DNA of 64,000 bases from Lachnospiraceae bacterium MD329 (GTDB taxonomy: Bacteria > Bacillota > Clostridia > UBA1381). Below are positions 16,646 through 24,611 of the stretch, one piece after another (the stretch's first letter is position 1; each line of letters opens with the position of its first letter). The notes under the pieces are model-generated. The model searched no databases and was not told where the DNA came from. It saw only the letters and a list, made by a program, of their open reading frames with translations. Location: assembly GCA_010206265.1 (NCBI GenBank), contig VIQV01000026.1:124001-188000 (forward strand). The letters run 5' to 3'. The position numbers were made by a program, and so were the translations under genes.

Positions 16646-18028
16646 ATGCAGATAATAAAAGAAAAAAGATTTTATAAAAATATTGCGGCGATAACAATAC
16701 CGATTGCGCTGCAAAACCTTATAACATTTGCAACAAGTATGATGGATACTGTAATGCTCGGACGTGCGGATAATACAGGAGTGTTCCTGTCGGCGTCATC
16801 ACTGGCAAATCAGCCGTTTTTTATATTGTCGCTCATATGTTTCGGACTTGCCGGCGCGTCAACGGTATTAAGCGCGCAGTATTGGGGTAAGAGAGATGTC
16901 GCCTCAATACGTTCGATATATTCAATTGTACTGAAAATAGCGTTTGTGCTGTCACTGTTGGTAGCATTAGCGGTACTGCTGTTTCCGCGGACAATTATGG
17001 AGCTTTATTCAAATAATGATGAAATAATTGAGGCAGGAATATCGTATCTTAAAATACTCGGTTTTGCGTATGTGCTTTTTGGATTAAGCAATACGCTGAT
17101 ATGCTGTATACGAAGTATTGAGCTGGTTAAAATATCGGTAGTTGTGAATATAACGTCGTTCTGTACAAATGTATTTCTGAACTGGGTATTGATATTCGGA
17201 AATCTCGGAGCGCCTGCGCTTGGTATACGTGGCGCGGCAATTGCGACGCTGACGGCGCGTGTTATGGAATTTATAATAACGTTTACATACGTCTTTTTTG
17301 TTGACAAGCGTCTTAAATTCCGACCGAAACACCTGCTTTTGATGAACAAGGTGTTTGCGCTTGACTTGTTTAAACACGGCTTGCCGGTATTTATAAATGA
17401 GGTTATGTGGTCTCTCGGAATAACCATACAGGCGGCTGTACTCGGTCATATAGCCTACAGCGCAGGCGACCCTGTAGCGGCAAATTCAATCGCGTCAATG
17501 GTTCAGCAGCTGTCAACTGTCGTAATATTCGGTATAGCAAATGCCGCAGGAATTATTATAGGAAAATCTATAGGTTCGGGAAATATTGAACGCGCTCAGA
17601 CTGAGGCAATTACGCTTAAATATTTAAGCTATATAGTGGGACTGATAGCCTGCGGAATGATTTTGCTCCTGAAGAACTTTGTAATAGATTTCTATACCAT
17701 AGCCGAAGAAACAAAAATTCTTGCACATCAGTTAATGATAACAATTGCATTTATAACAGTGTTTGTTTCTGTTTCTTCGATATCTATAGTCGGAATATTG
17801 CGCGGCGGCGGAGATACACGTTTTTGTATGGTGGAGGAGATTATTGCCCTGTGGGGTATTGCAACACCGCTTGCAATAGTGTCGTCACTGCTGCAAATGC
17901 CTGTTCCTGTGGTGCTTATAATGATGAAAATAGACGAGCCTATTAAGAGTGTGATTTCTGTAATAAGAATTAACAGCCGTAAGTGGATTAAATCGCTTGC
18001 GCGTGATTTCGGAAAGGATAAAATATGA
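16646..18028 (+). CDS. MATE family efflux transporter
   Basis: A 460-residue protein with about twelve membrane helices in two homologous halves. It starts with the MATE pattern (Ile-Pro-Ile-Ala-Leu-Gln-Asn-Leu, Met-Asp-Thr-Val-Met-Leu-Gly). MATE proteins export cationic drugs or metabolites using Na+ or H+ gradients; the substrate is unknown. The ATG at 16646 follows AGGAGGAGA. An in-frame ATG at 16631 overlaps that ribosome site and is rejected. It overlaps ruvX by four bases (ATGA), so the two are coupled. Confidence 0.92.
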   Translation: MQIIKEKRFYKNIAAITIPIALQNLITFATSMMDTVMLGRADNTGVFLSASSLANQPFFILSLICFGLAGASTVLSAQYWGKRDVASIRSIYSIVLKIAFVLSLLVALAVLLFPRTIMELYSNNDEIIEAGISYLKILGFAYVLFGLSNTLICCIRSIELVKISVVVNITSFCTNVFLNWVLIFGNLGAPALGIRGAAIATLTARVMEFIITFTYVFFVDKRLKFRPKHLLLMNKVFALDLFKHGLPVFINEVMWSLGITIQAAVLGHIAYSAGDPVAANSIASMVQQLSTVVIFGIANAAGIIIGKSIGSGNIERAQTEAITLKYLSYIVGLIACGMILLLKNFVIDFYTIAEETKILAHQLMITIAFITVFVSVSSISIVGILRGGGDTRFCMVEEIIALWGIATPLAIVSSLLQMPVPVVLIMMKIDEPIKSVISVIRINSRKWIKSLARDFGKDKI

Positions 18029-18435
18029 GAATACTTGGTATAGATTACGGCGACGCACGCGTCGGAGTGGCAGTCAGCGACGCGTTGGGTTTTATGGCAC
18101 AGGGTGTTAAAACAATAAAAAATACGGGAATTAAACAGCTTTTGAATGAGCTTAATGAGGTGCTTACGGAATATAAGCCCGAAAAAATCGTTATAGGACT
18201 TCCCAAGAATATGGACGGCACCGAGGGTTTCCGCGCTGAGGCTACTTATAAATTTGCAAATAAATTAAAAACAATTTATGAAGGTGAAATAATATTCTGG
18301 GACGAACGTTTGTCGTCTGTTGGAGCCGCGCGTTATCTTAATGAAACCAACACACGCGGTAAAAAACGAAAGAATGTTTTGGACACTGTTGCGGCTTGTA
18401 TAATACTCGAAGGTTATTTAAACAAAAACAATTGA
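18025..18435 (+). CDS. ruvX: RuvX/YqgF, RNase H-fold pre-16S rRNA nuclease
   Basis: The 136-residue protein starts with Ile-Leu-Gly-Ile-Asp-Tyr-Gly-Asp-Ala-Arg-Val-Gly, has Ile-Gly-Leu-Pro-Lys-Asn-Met-Asp-Gly-Thr in the middle and Trp-Asp-Glu-Arg-Leu-Ser-Ser near residue 95, the YqgF signature with its acidic active-site residues. The family is annotated as a Holliday junction resolvase and is linked to 16S rRNA 5' maturation. The start overlaps the MATE stop. A DUF1292 gene follows, a common Firmicutes neighbour. Confidence 0.94.
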   Translation: MRILGIDYGDARVGVAVSDALGFMAQGVKTIKNTGIKQLLNELNEVLTEYKPEKIVIGLPKNMDGTEGFRAEATYKFANKLKTIYEGEIIFWDERLSSVGAARYLNETNTRGKKRKNVLDTVAACIILEGYLNKNN

Positions 18436-18460
18436 CTTTTTTACTGTCATATATTACAAT
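18432..18460 (+). promoter_or_regulatory. Sigma-A promoter of DUF1292 gene
   Basis: TTGACT and TACAAT are 17 bases apart; the -35 box overlaps the ruvX stop codon. Confidence 0.75.
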
Positions 18461-18493
18461 GTAATCAATAAATACAGAAAGGAATATTTTAAA

Positions 18494-18769
18494 ATGGAAA
18501 ACAACATAATAATGTTAGAAGATGAACACGGCTGTATGATAGAATTCGAGGCAATAGATATATTCGAATTTAACGGTGTCACTTATTTTGCGCTTTTAGA
18601 GGTAATGCCTGAAGAGGAGCAGAATGACGAGGTACTCATTATGCAGGTTGAAGGCGATATTGAGAGCGAAGAGGCAGAACTTGTAATGGTAGAAGATGAC
18701 GCTCAGCTTGAGGCGGCATTTAATGAGTTTTTAAGACGCGATGAAGAAATGAACAGCGAAGAAAACTAA
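18494..18769 (+). CDS. DUF1292 family acidic protein
   Basis: A 91-residue, strongly acidic protein with the DUF1292 pattern (Glu-Asp-Glu-His-Gly, Tyr-Phe-Ala-Leu-Leu, then Asp-Asp-Glu-Val-Leu-Ile-Met). It usually sits beside ruvX and ireB in Firmicutes. Function is unknown. AAAGGA lies upstream of the ATG. Confidence 0.88.
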   Translation: MENNIIMLEDEHGCMIEFEAIDIFEFNGVTYFALLEVMPEEEQNDEVLIMQVEGDIESEEAELVMVEDDAQLEAAFNEFLRRDEEMNSEEN

Positions 18770-18790
18770 AGAAAAAAATTATTTTTTCTA

Positions 18791-18819
18791 TTGAATTTTT
18801 TCAAAAAAGATGTTATAAT
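18791..18819 (+). promoter_or_regulatory. Sigma-A promoter of 6S RNA
   Basis: TTGAAT and TATAAT are 17 bases apart, about 20 bases before the terminal helix of the RNA. Confidence 0.8.
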
Positions 18820-18825
18820 AATTAT

Positions 18826-19064
18826 AGAAAATTAAATAGCAAAACCCCCTGAGATTTCACGTTAAAAAGTCTTTTTTTTACCAACACATCTTAAACGGGA
18901 TATTTACTCCGATTGTGGCGTATAAGCCTCCTTTCCTTCGGGAATGTCAGTGGACATATAAAGCAATTGGGAAATAACCCACCTGCTGAAGCAGGTAGAA
19001 ACTCGACTTTTCAATGACGGCTATCTCGGGGTATTTTTTTGTCCGCATAAGCGGACTTTTTTTT
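18826..19064 (+). ncRNA. ssrS: 6S RNA
   Basis: No protein gene fits this 400-base gap. ACCCCCTGAGAT (from 18844) can pair with ATCTCGGGGT (to 19032), the terminal helix of 6S RNA; its CTGAGAT and ATCTCGG are also in the E. coli molecule. Inside, AAAAGTC (near 18865) pairs with GACTTTT (near 19005), then a large central bubble follows. ACCTGCT/AGCAGGT forms the small hairpin on the 3' side of the bubble, and TTGTGGCG matches another conserved stretch. The mature RNA is about 18841-19036. 6S RNA mimics an open promoter and binds housekeeping RNA polymerase in stationary phase. Its position directly before the sporulation sigma operon is notable. Confidence 0.85.
19041..19064 (+). terminator. 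Intrinsic terminator of 6S RNA
   Basis: GTCCGC and GCGGAC flank ATAA, followed by eight T residues. Confidence 0.92.
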
Positions 19065-19092
19065 GTTTCGACAAAGGTTCTTAAATTTCAAC

Positions 19093-19121
19093 AAAGGATT
19101 TACAGAGGAAGGGAGCGAAAT
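19093..19121 (+). promoter_or_regulatory. Candidate sigma-H promoter of spoIIA operon
   Basis: AAAGGATTT, 14 bases, then CGAAAT resembles the sigma-H consensus (AGGA-A/T-A/T-T with GAAT). The spoIIA operon is transcribed by sigma-H holoenzyme with Spo0A in model sporulators. No good sigma-A promoter is seen in this gap. Confidence 0.6.
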
Positions 19122-19167
19122 ATAAATAGATAGAATTATACCAATATATTACAGGAGAGTGATAAAA

Positions 19168-19515
19168 ATGGAACTATACTTATGGGGAAAATACCGAACG
19201 CTTGTAGTAAAGCTCGGCGGTGATTTAGACCATCACGCGGCTACGGAGATTAGTATGAGTGTTGACAGGGAGCTTATGAAAACAGGAGCAATAAATGTTG
19301 CGTTTGATTTTTCATCTGTTGCGTTTATGGATTCTTCGGGAATAGGCGTGATAATGGGCCGCTGTAAAAAAGCGCGCGCGCTCGGTGGTAAAGTTATAAT
19401 ATACGGAGCGTCGGACGCGGTAAAGCGTATAATAAAAATGTCGGGCATTGACGGAATTGTGGTTGTCGCCGACACTGTAGAACGCGGTATAAAGGAGGCG
19501 GCTTTGAATGTATAG
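19168..19515 (+). CDS. spoIIAA: Anti-sigma F factor antagonist SpoIIAA
   Basis: A 115-residue STAS-domain protein. The phosphorylated serine lies in Met-Asp-Ser-Ser-Gly-Ile-Gly-Val at residues 55-58, aligned with Ser58 of B. subtilis SpoIIAA. When dephosphorylated it frees sigma-F from SpoIIAB in the forespore. Starts at 19159 (GTG) and 19168 (ATG) are both in frame; the ATG is preferred from the position of CAGGAGAG. It overlaps spoIIAB by eight bases. Confidence 0.93.
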   Translation: MELYLWGKYRTLVVKLGGDLDHHAATEISMSVDRELMKTGAINVAFDFSSVAFMDSSGIGVIMGRCKKARALGGKVIIYGASDAVKRIIKMSGIDGIVVVADTVERGIKEAALNV

Positions 19516-19927
19516 AAACAGTATGAAGGTAGAATTTCCGAATCAGTCTGATAACGAGAGGTTTGCAAGAACCGTTGCGGCGGCGTTTGTGCTGGAGCTT
19601 GACCCGACGATAGACGAGCTTTCGGAAATAAAAACGGCAATATCAGAGGCAGTAACAAACGCAATCATTCACGGCTACGATAAGTCGGACGGAATTGTTA
19701 CTATGGAGGGAACGATTTTCGACGATACTGTAGAATTTGTAATCTCTGACAGCGGTGTCGGAATACCCGACATACGCAGGGCAAGGGAACCTCTTTTTAC
19801 GGGGAAACCGGAAATGGAGCGTTCAGGAATGGGATTTACGATAATGGAAACCTTTATGGACAGTATTGACGTCGAAAGTGAGGTCGGCAAAGGCACGCGA
19901 ATCACTATGTCCAAAAAGTTAAAGTAG
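19508..19927 (+). CDS. spoIIAB: Anti-sigma F factor / serine kinase SpoIIAB
   Basis: A 139-residue GHKL ATPase/kinase. The N box (Glu-Ala-Val-Thr-Asn-Ala-Ile-Ile-His-Gly-Tyr), the G1 box (Asp-Ser-Gly-Val-Gly-Ile) and the G2 region (Gly-Met-Gly-Phe-Thr-Ile-Met) are intact. It binds and inhibits sigma-F and phosphorylates SpoIIAA. Overlap with spoIIAA and direct abutment to sigF indicate coupled synthesis that fixes stoichiometry. Confidence 0.95.
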   Translation: MYRNSMKVEFPNQSDNERFARTVAAAFVLELDPTIDELSEIKTAISEAVTNAIIHGYDKSDGIVTMEGTIFDDTVEFVISDSGVGIPDIRRAREPLFTGKPEMERSGMGFTIMETFMDSIDVESEVGKGTRITMSKKLK

Positions 19928-19936
19928 GTGACTGAC

Positions 19937-20653
19937 GTGCGAGATAATGCTGCTTTAATTGAACGCGTGCGGGAGGGGGACAAGCAGGCGGAGAACATTA
20001 TGGTGGAGGAAAATATGGGGCTTGTATACAGCATTGTAAAGCGATATGCGAGCCGTGGTTATGACTGTGAGGATTTAACTCAGATAGGCGCTATCGGACT
20101 TATCAAGGCAGTTAAAAAATTCAATCCGGAATTTAAAGTACAGTTTTCTACATATGCGGTGCCTATGATAACAGGTGAAATAAAACGTTTTCTGCGTGAC
20201 GACGGAATAGTTAAAATAAGCCGTACATTAAAAGAAAATGCAATGAAGGGCTGGAGGTGTGAGGAGATACTGCGCCGCCGTCTGGGACGTGAACCGACGA
20301 TAAACGAAATATCGGAGGAATGCGGAATCGACGCAGATGTACTGCTTGAATCGTTTGACGCGGCAATGCCGCCCGAAAGCATATATGAAAGTATTTATGA
20401 TAACGGCGATAAGGAAATTCAGCTGCTTGATACGATAGCGGGAGCTGAAATTGAGGACGGTGTTGTTAATAAAGTTATGATTGACGACATTCTGTCAAGA
20501 CTGAAACCGAGAGAGAAAGAAATAATTTTACTGAGATATTTCAGAGGTAAAACGCAGTCTGAAATAGCTAAAATTATAGGGGTTTCGCAAGTACAAATTT
20601 CAAGGATAGAGAAAAAGGCGATAGAGAGAATAAGGGAAAGTGTAAAAGGCTGA
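19937..20653 (+). CDS. sigF: Sporulation sigma factor SigF
   Basis: A sigma-70 factor of about 238 residues with regions 2, 3 and 4. Region 2 includes Asp-Leu-Thr-Gln-Ile-Gly-Ala-Ile-Gly-Leu; the region 4 helix-turn-helix is Lys-Thr-Gln-Ser-Glu-Ile-Ala-Lys-Ile-Ile-Gly-Val-Ser-Gln-Val-Gln-Ile-Ser. Placement after spoIIAA-spoIIAB identifies it as the first forespore sigma factor. GTG codons at 19928 and 19937 are possible starts; 19937 is preferred because TAGGTG lies six bases before it. Confidence 0.94.
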   Translation: MRDNAALIERVREGDKQAENIMVEENMGLVYSIVKRYASRGYDCEDLTQIGAIGLIKAVKKFNPEFKVQFSTYAVPMITGEIKRFLRDDGIVKISRTLKENAMKGWRCEEILRRRLGREPTINEISEECGIDADVLLESFDAAMPPESIYESIYDNGDKEIQLLDTIAGAEIEDGVVNKVMIDDILSRLKPREKEIILLRYFRGKTQSEIAKIIGVSQVQISRIEKKAIERIRESVKG

Positions 20654-20682
20654 AAAACGCACCTCATTGAGGTGCGTTTTTT
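20653..20682. terminator. Terminator after sigF (bidirectional)
   Basis: AAAAACGCACCTCA and TGAGGTGCGTTTTT form a perfect stem with A and T flanks, between sigF and the converging transglutaminase gene. Confidence 0.92.
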
Positions 20683-20683
20683 A

Positions 20684-22336
20684 CTAATTAAATTCACGTT
20701 TTGTCACATTTGCGAGAGGTGATAACAGATATTTATTCCATATAAGAATTTTGATGGTTTTACAGTTATTGCCGTACACAAATTGCTCTTGTCCGCCGTC
20801 TGTTTCTGCTGCGTTTACGGCAAAGCCTATAAAAATTCCGTGTTTGTCGTATTGAGCAACATAAACCTCAGTTGTATCTTTAATATCTTCGGGAATGTCT
20901 GCAGTAACAAAAAATCCGTTTTGTACTGTGCCGTCAGTTATTTCAGACGAACAGGGTAAGTATGGCGTTGATTCGGCAATCATCATAAGAGTGGGTTCGT
21001 TGTTGGGGTTTTCACTGTATTCTGCATACATTTTGTTGTCAATAACCCGTAAACCGTAGAAATATGTGTTCGATATGTCTGTTTTGCCGTCATATGTGCG
21101 GAAAATTTCTGCCTTATTTGTCTTCGTATCGAATTTGTATATTTTATCGGGGGAGTTGAAGTATATATCTCCGTCAAATAAAACAGGAGTGCTGAACGAC
21201 GCCGCATACATTGATGCGGTCTGACCATATGGCAGCCATTTGCTGTCTGCAACTGTATTACATACAGGTTTAAGAACATTCTTTTCAAAATCTATTGTGC
21301 ATAAATTATTATCGCTGTCAAAGCAATAGAACTTTTCGTCTTTGTAAACAGTCAGTGAATTGATAGAGCGGAGAATGGAATCACTGTAGCTGTCGTCGTT
21401 GGCTACGCAGTAATCTTCATTATTCCACACATAATGGTATTTACAACTAAGAGGGTCAGTATCTTCTTTTTCGGAAAAGGATTTCAGCTCGTTGTCTGAA
21501 ACAAGAAAATGTGTACGCTTGTTGCCTGCTGAATAATCTATAAGGGTATTGTTTTGCTTGGGGTCGTCGTGCGTAACGTCAATGTTATACCATTCGCCGT
21601 CAAGCTGTACCTTGTTCCATATATGTCTGCATTCTTCGCTCGGTACGTTAATGCAGGGAATATCAAGCTGTGCCATAATGTGATAGAAAAGGTACGCATA
21701 TCCCTGACAAACACCTGTTTTATCAATTATCATACTGTCCAGAGAGGAACTGTTGTAGGAGTAATCATATGTATAATTTGCGACAATATAGTCGTGAACA
21801 ATAAGAACTTCTTGAAGAGGCGTCATATTATCGTCAACGAGCGACAGAATATGATTTGTTTCCTTGTCAATACTTGCCTGACGTCTTGCTATTTCTTCTT
21901 TGTCCATCGTATAAGGCATTTCTTGTATAATATTTCCGTTACTGTCGATAACATCAACGGGTTCATTCATAATAATATCTGTAAGAAAACCGTCATAAGT
22001 GTAGCTGTATTTAAAATAAGCCGACAAATAGAAAAGTTCAGGGTGTTCAAAAAGTATTGAATTTTTAAACTTTGAAATAAACTCATTTGTCTGGCTGTGC
22101 GGGTCGTACGGAATTTTAAATTTTGAAATATCTATTATATCAGGTTGATTTTCAGCAATTTCAGCTATTACATATTCAACTGCGCTGTCAATGTTGTTGT
22201 CCGCGTTACTAAAAGTTGAGAAATCATATTGTTCGTAGCTGTCAAATGTACTAACGCTGTCGGTATTTTCCGCGAATACCGCGGTGGGGGAAATAAGAGC
22301 GCATATAAGCGCCAAGCATAAAATTTTTCTATGCAT
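20684..22336 (-). CDS. Secreted transglutaminase-like protein
   Basis: A signal peptide of about 22 residues (Met-His-Arg-Lys then a hydrophobic core ending Ala-Val-Phe-Ala) starts this 550-residue exported protein. The middle is a transglutaminase-core domain with an intact triad: Cys210 (Gly-Val-Cys-Gln-Gly-Tyr), His238 (Arg-His-Ile-Trp-Asn-Lys-Val) and Asp253 (Asn-Ile-Asp-Val-Thr). Such domains in bacteria act as cysteine proteases or cross-linking enzymes, often on the wall. The C-terminal half, from about residue 330, resembles repeated beta-strand segments (Tyr-x-Phe-Asp patterns). GGAGG lies seven bases upstream of the ATG. The substrate is unknown. Confidence 0.85.
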   Translation of the reverse strand: MHRKILCLALICALISPTAVFAENTDSVSTFDSYEQYDFSTFSNADNNIDSAVEYVIAEIAENQPDIIDISKFKIPYDPHSQTNEFISKFKNSILFEHPELFYLSAYFKYSYTYDGFLTDIIMNEPVDVIDSNGNIIQEMPYTMDKEEIARRQASIDKETNHILSLVDDNMTPLQEVLIVHDYIVANYTYDYSYNSSSLDSMIIDKTGVCQGYAYLFYHIMAQLDIPCINVPSEECRHIWNKVQLDGEWYNIDVTHDDPKQNNTLIDYSAGNKRTHFLVSDNELKSFSEKEDTDPLSCKYHYVWNNEDYCVANDDSYSDSILRSINSLTVYKDEKFYCFDSDNNLCTIDFEKNVLKPVCNTVADSKWLPYGQTASMYAASFSTPVLFDGDIYFNSPDKIYKFDTKTNKAEIFRTYDGKTDISNTYFYGLRVIDNKMYAEYSENPNNEPTLMMIAESTPYLPCSSEITDGTVQNGFFVTADIPEDIKDTTEVYVAQYDKHGIFIGFAVNAAETDGGQEQFVYGNNCKTIKILIWNKYLLSPLANVTKREFN

Positions 22337-22370
22337 AAAAGAACCTCCATAATTGAATTATTCATAGGTA

Positions 22371-22399
22371 AGTATATTATAATTTTGATGTGAAGTCAA
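22371..22399 (-). promoter_or_regulatory. Sigma-A promoter of transglutaminase gene
   Basis: On the minus strand TTGACT and TATACT are 17 bases apart, about 35 bases from the start codon. Confidence 0.82.
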
Positions 22400-22407
22400 T
22401 CAAAATC

Positions 22408-22436
22408 TTGAAAAGAAGTACAAAAAATGCTAAAAT
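22408..22436 (+). promoter_or_regulatory. Sigma-A promoter of GH36 gene
   Basis: TTGAAA and TAAAAT are 17 bases apart, 32 bases before the GH36 start and divergent from the transglutaminase promoter. Confidence 0.72.
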
Positions 22437-22468
22437 AAATTTAATAATAAAAATGGAGCGCAGCAATT

Positions 22469-24547
22469 ATGATAAATGAGATTTTTTCAACAGTATTAAA
22501 TGATATGCGTATAACATATACGCTTGACAGTGAAACAGGATTGGCAGGACTTTTCATAGAACCCGACAAAGCGGAAAAATACGGAAAACGCCGTGTAAAA
22601 GTAAATTCACTTGCAGAGGCGAAAATCATAGGCGATAACTATTCGGGGAGCTATCTTGGTGGCACATCTATGAAATACAGCGATACTACATATTCTCTGA
22701 AATATGACCATCTTGAAAATGAAGAGCTTGACGGTGATACTGTAATAACAACATACCTGAAATCGGACGCAGGTATTGAGGCACGGCATACGCTCAGTCA
22801 CAGGCAAGGACGCGAATATCTGACAGTGTCGACGGAGATTATAAACAATTCCGAAGATAAAATACATCTTGAAATGCTGTCTTCATTTTCACTATACAAT
22901 ATTTCGCCGTACAGTGACGGGGCAGGTGAGAATACAATGACACTGCACAGACTGAGGAGTAAATGGAGTCAGGAGGGACGTCTTGTAAGTGAAACCTTTG
23001 AGGATTTACAGCTTGAGGAGTGCTGGTGTTATGCCAATTCAAACAGTGTTCGATTCGGACAGGTCGGGTCAATGCCTGTTAAGGGATACTTCCCGTTTGC
23101 AGCGGTAAGCGACGATAAAAACGGAGTAATCTGGGGCGTTCAGATGGGTTGTCCTTTATCGTGGCAGATGGAGGTGACGCGCGCAGATGACGGTGTATGT
23201 ATTTCAGGCGGATTGGCAGACAGGGAGTTCGGTCACTGGGTAAAGACAGTAGACTGCGGGGAAAACTTTACTGCGCCAACTGCTGTAATAAGCGTATGTA
23301 AGGGTAATCTCGACGATATTTCAACACGGCTTGTATCGGCTCAGGAAGATAATCTTGATATTCCGCAATCGGAGGAAACGTTGCCTGTAATATTTAATGA
23401 ATACTGCACGACGTGGGGGAATCCTTCGTATGATAATATTAAAAATATACTTTCCGCAATAAAGTGTAAGGGTATTGACTATTTTGTGGTTGACTGCGGC
23501 TGGTTTAAAGAGGACGGTGTACGCTGGGATATAAGTATGGGTGATTATATACCGTCTAAAACGCTTTTCCCGAATGGAATCAAGGAAACAGCGGACTTGA
23601 TAAAGTCATACGGTATGAGAGCGGGAATCTGGTTTGAATTTGAAAATGTAGGCAGAGCGTCAAAGGCATATCATAATACAGACCACCTGTTAAAGCGTGA
23701 CGGAATCCCCCTGACAACTCAGAACAGACGTTTCTGGGATATGAATGATGAATGGGTGATTAATTATCTTGACGAGCGTGTAATCGGATTTTTAAAGAAA
23801 AATGGTTTTAGTTATATAAAGGTTGATTATAATGAAACAATCGGAATAGGCTGTGACAATAATGACAGTCTTGGAGAAGGATTAAGACAAAATATGCAGG
23901 GTACGGCAGATTATTTCAGAAAAATCAAGCGTGAACTGCCCGATATGGTAATAGAAAACTGTGCCTCAGGCGGTAACCGTCTTGAACCGTGCTTTATGTC
24001 GCTTTCGTCTATGGCGTCATTTTCCGACGCGCACGAGTGCGTTGAAATACCGATTATAGCGGCGAATCTGCATAGGGCAATATTACCGCGTCAAAGTCAG
24101 ATATGGTGTGTTATAAGGCGCGGTGATAGTTTAAAGCGTATCGCCTATTCGGTTTCAGCAACTTTTCTGGGGAGAATGTGTTTATCGGGCGACGTTGAAG
24201 AGCTTACCGACGAGCAGTGGAGCGTAATTGACAGAGGAATTGCATTTTATAAAAAGGCTGTGCCTGTAATAAAACACGGAAAATCAAGACGTTTCGGGAC
24301 ACGGATAAAAAGCGAACGGCACCCTGAGGGCTGGCAGGCAGTTGTGCGTGAAAACGGAGATAAGATATTGTGCGTAATACATACGTTTGAAAATGCGTCA
24401 GGTATAGTAAGTATACCTGTAGGAAATTGTACGGTTAAGGATATATATTCTCACGGAGATATGGGAGCGCGGATAGAAAATGGTATGCTTATTTTAGACG
24501 TCTGTGAGGATTTTTGCGGCTGCGGAATATTGCTGGACAGAATTTGA
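22469..24547 (+). CDS. Alpha-galactosidase, glycoside hydrolase family 36
   Basis: A cytoplasmic (no signal peptide) 692-residue GH36 enzyme that releases terminal alpha-galactose from raffinose-type oligosaccharides or galactomannan fragments. The N-terminal beta-sandwich is followed by a TIM barrel with Asp-Cys-Gly-Trp-Phe near residue 345, the nucleophile Asp453 (Lys-Val-Asp-Tyr-Asn-Glu), Glu-Asn-Cys-Ala-Ser-Gly-Gly, and the acid/base Asp520 (Phe-Ser-Asp-Ala-His-Glu). The acid/base context differs from the common Ser-Asp-Asn-Thr-Asp form, so substrate range may differ. It is a single gene with no transporter next to it. Confidence 0.88.
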   Translation: MINEIFSTVLNDMRITYTLDSETGLAGLFIEPDKAEKYGKRRVKVNSLAEAKIIGDNYSGSYLGGTSMKYSDTTYSLKYDHLENEELDGDTVITTYLKSDAGIEARHTLSHRQGREYLTVSTEIINNSEDKIHLEMLSSFSLYNISPYSDGAGENTMTLHRLRSKWSQEGRLVSETFEDLQLEECWCYANSNSVRFGQVGSMPVKGYFPFAAVSDDKNGVIWGVQMGCPLSWQMEVTRADDGVCISGGLADREFGHWVKTVDCGENFTAPTAVISVCKGNLDDISTRLVSAQEDNLDIPQSEETLPVIFNEYCTTWGNPSYDNIKNILSAIKCKGIDYFVVDCGWFKEDGVRWDISMGDYIPSKTLFPNGIKETADLIKSYGMRAGIWFEFENVGRASKAYHNTDHLLKRDGIPLTTQNRRFWDMNDEWVINYLDERVIGFLKKNGFSYIKVDYNETIGIGCDNNDSLGEGLRQNMQGTADYFRKIKRELPDMVIENCASGGNRLEPCFMSLSSMASFSDAHECVEIPIIAANLHRAILPRQSQIWCVIRRGDSLKRIAYSVSATFLGRMCLSGDVEELTDEQWSVIDRGIAFYKKAVPVIKHGKSRRFGTRIKSERHPEGWQAVVRENGDKILCVIHTFENASGIVSIPVGNCTVKDIYSHGDMGARIENGMLILDVCEDFCGCGILLDRI

Positions 24548-24572
24548 CTTTGTGAGAAATTTATGGTATAAT
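24544..24572 (+). promoter_or_regulatory. Sigma-A promoter of DUF6273 gene
   Basis: TTGACT and TATAAT are 17 bases apart; the -35 box overlaps the end of the GH36 gene. Confidence 0.83.
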
Positions 24573-24611
24573 TACTATATATAAATAATGTAATCAGAGG
24601 TGGATTGGCAA

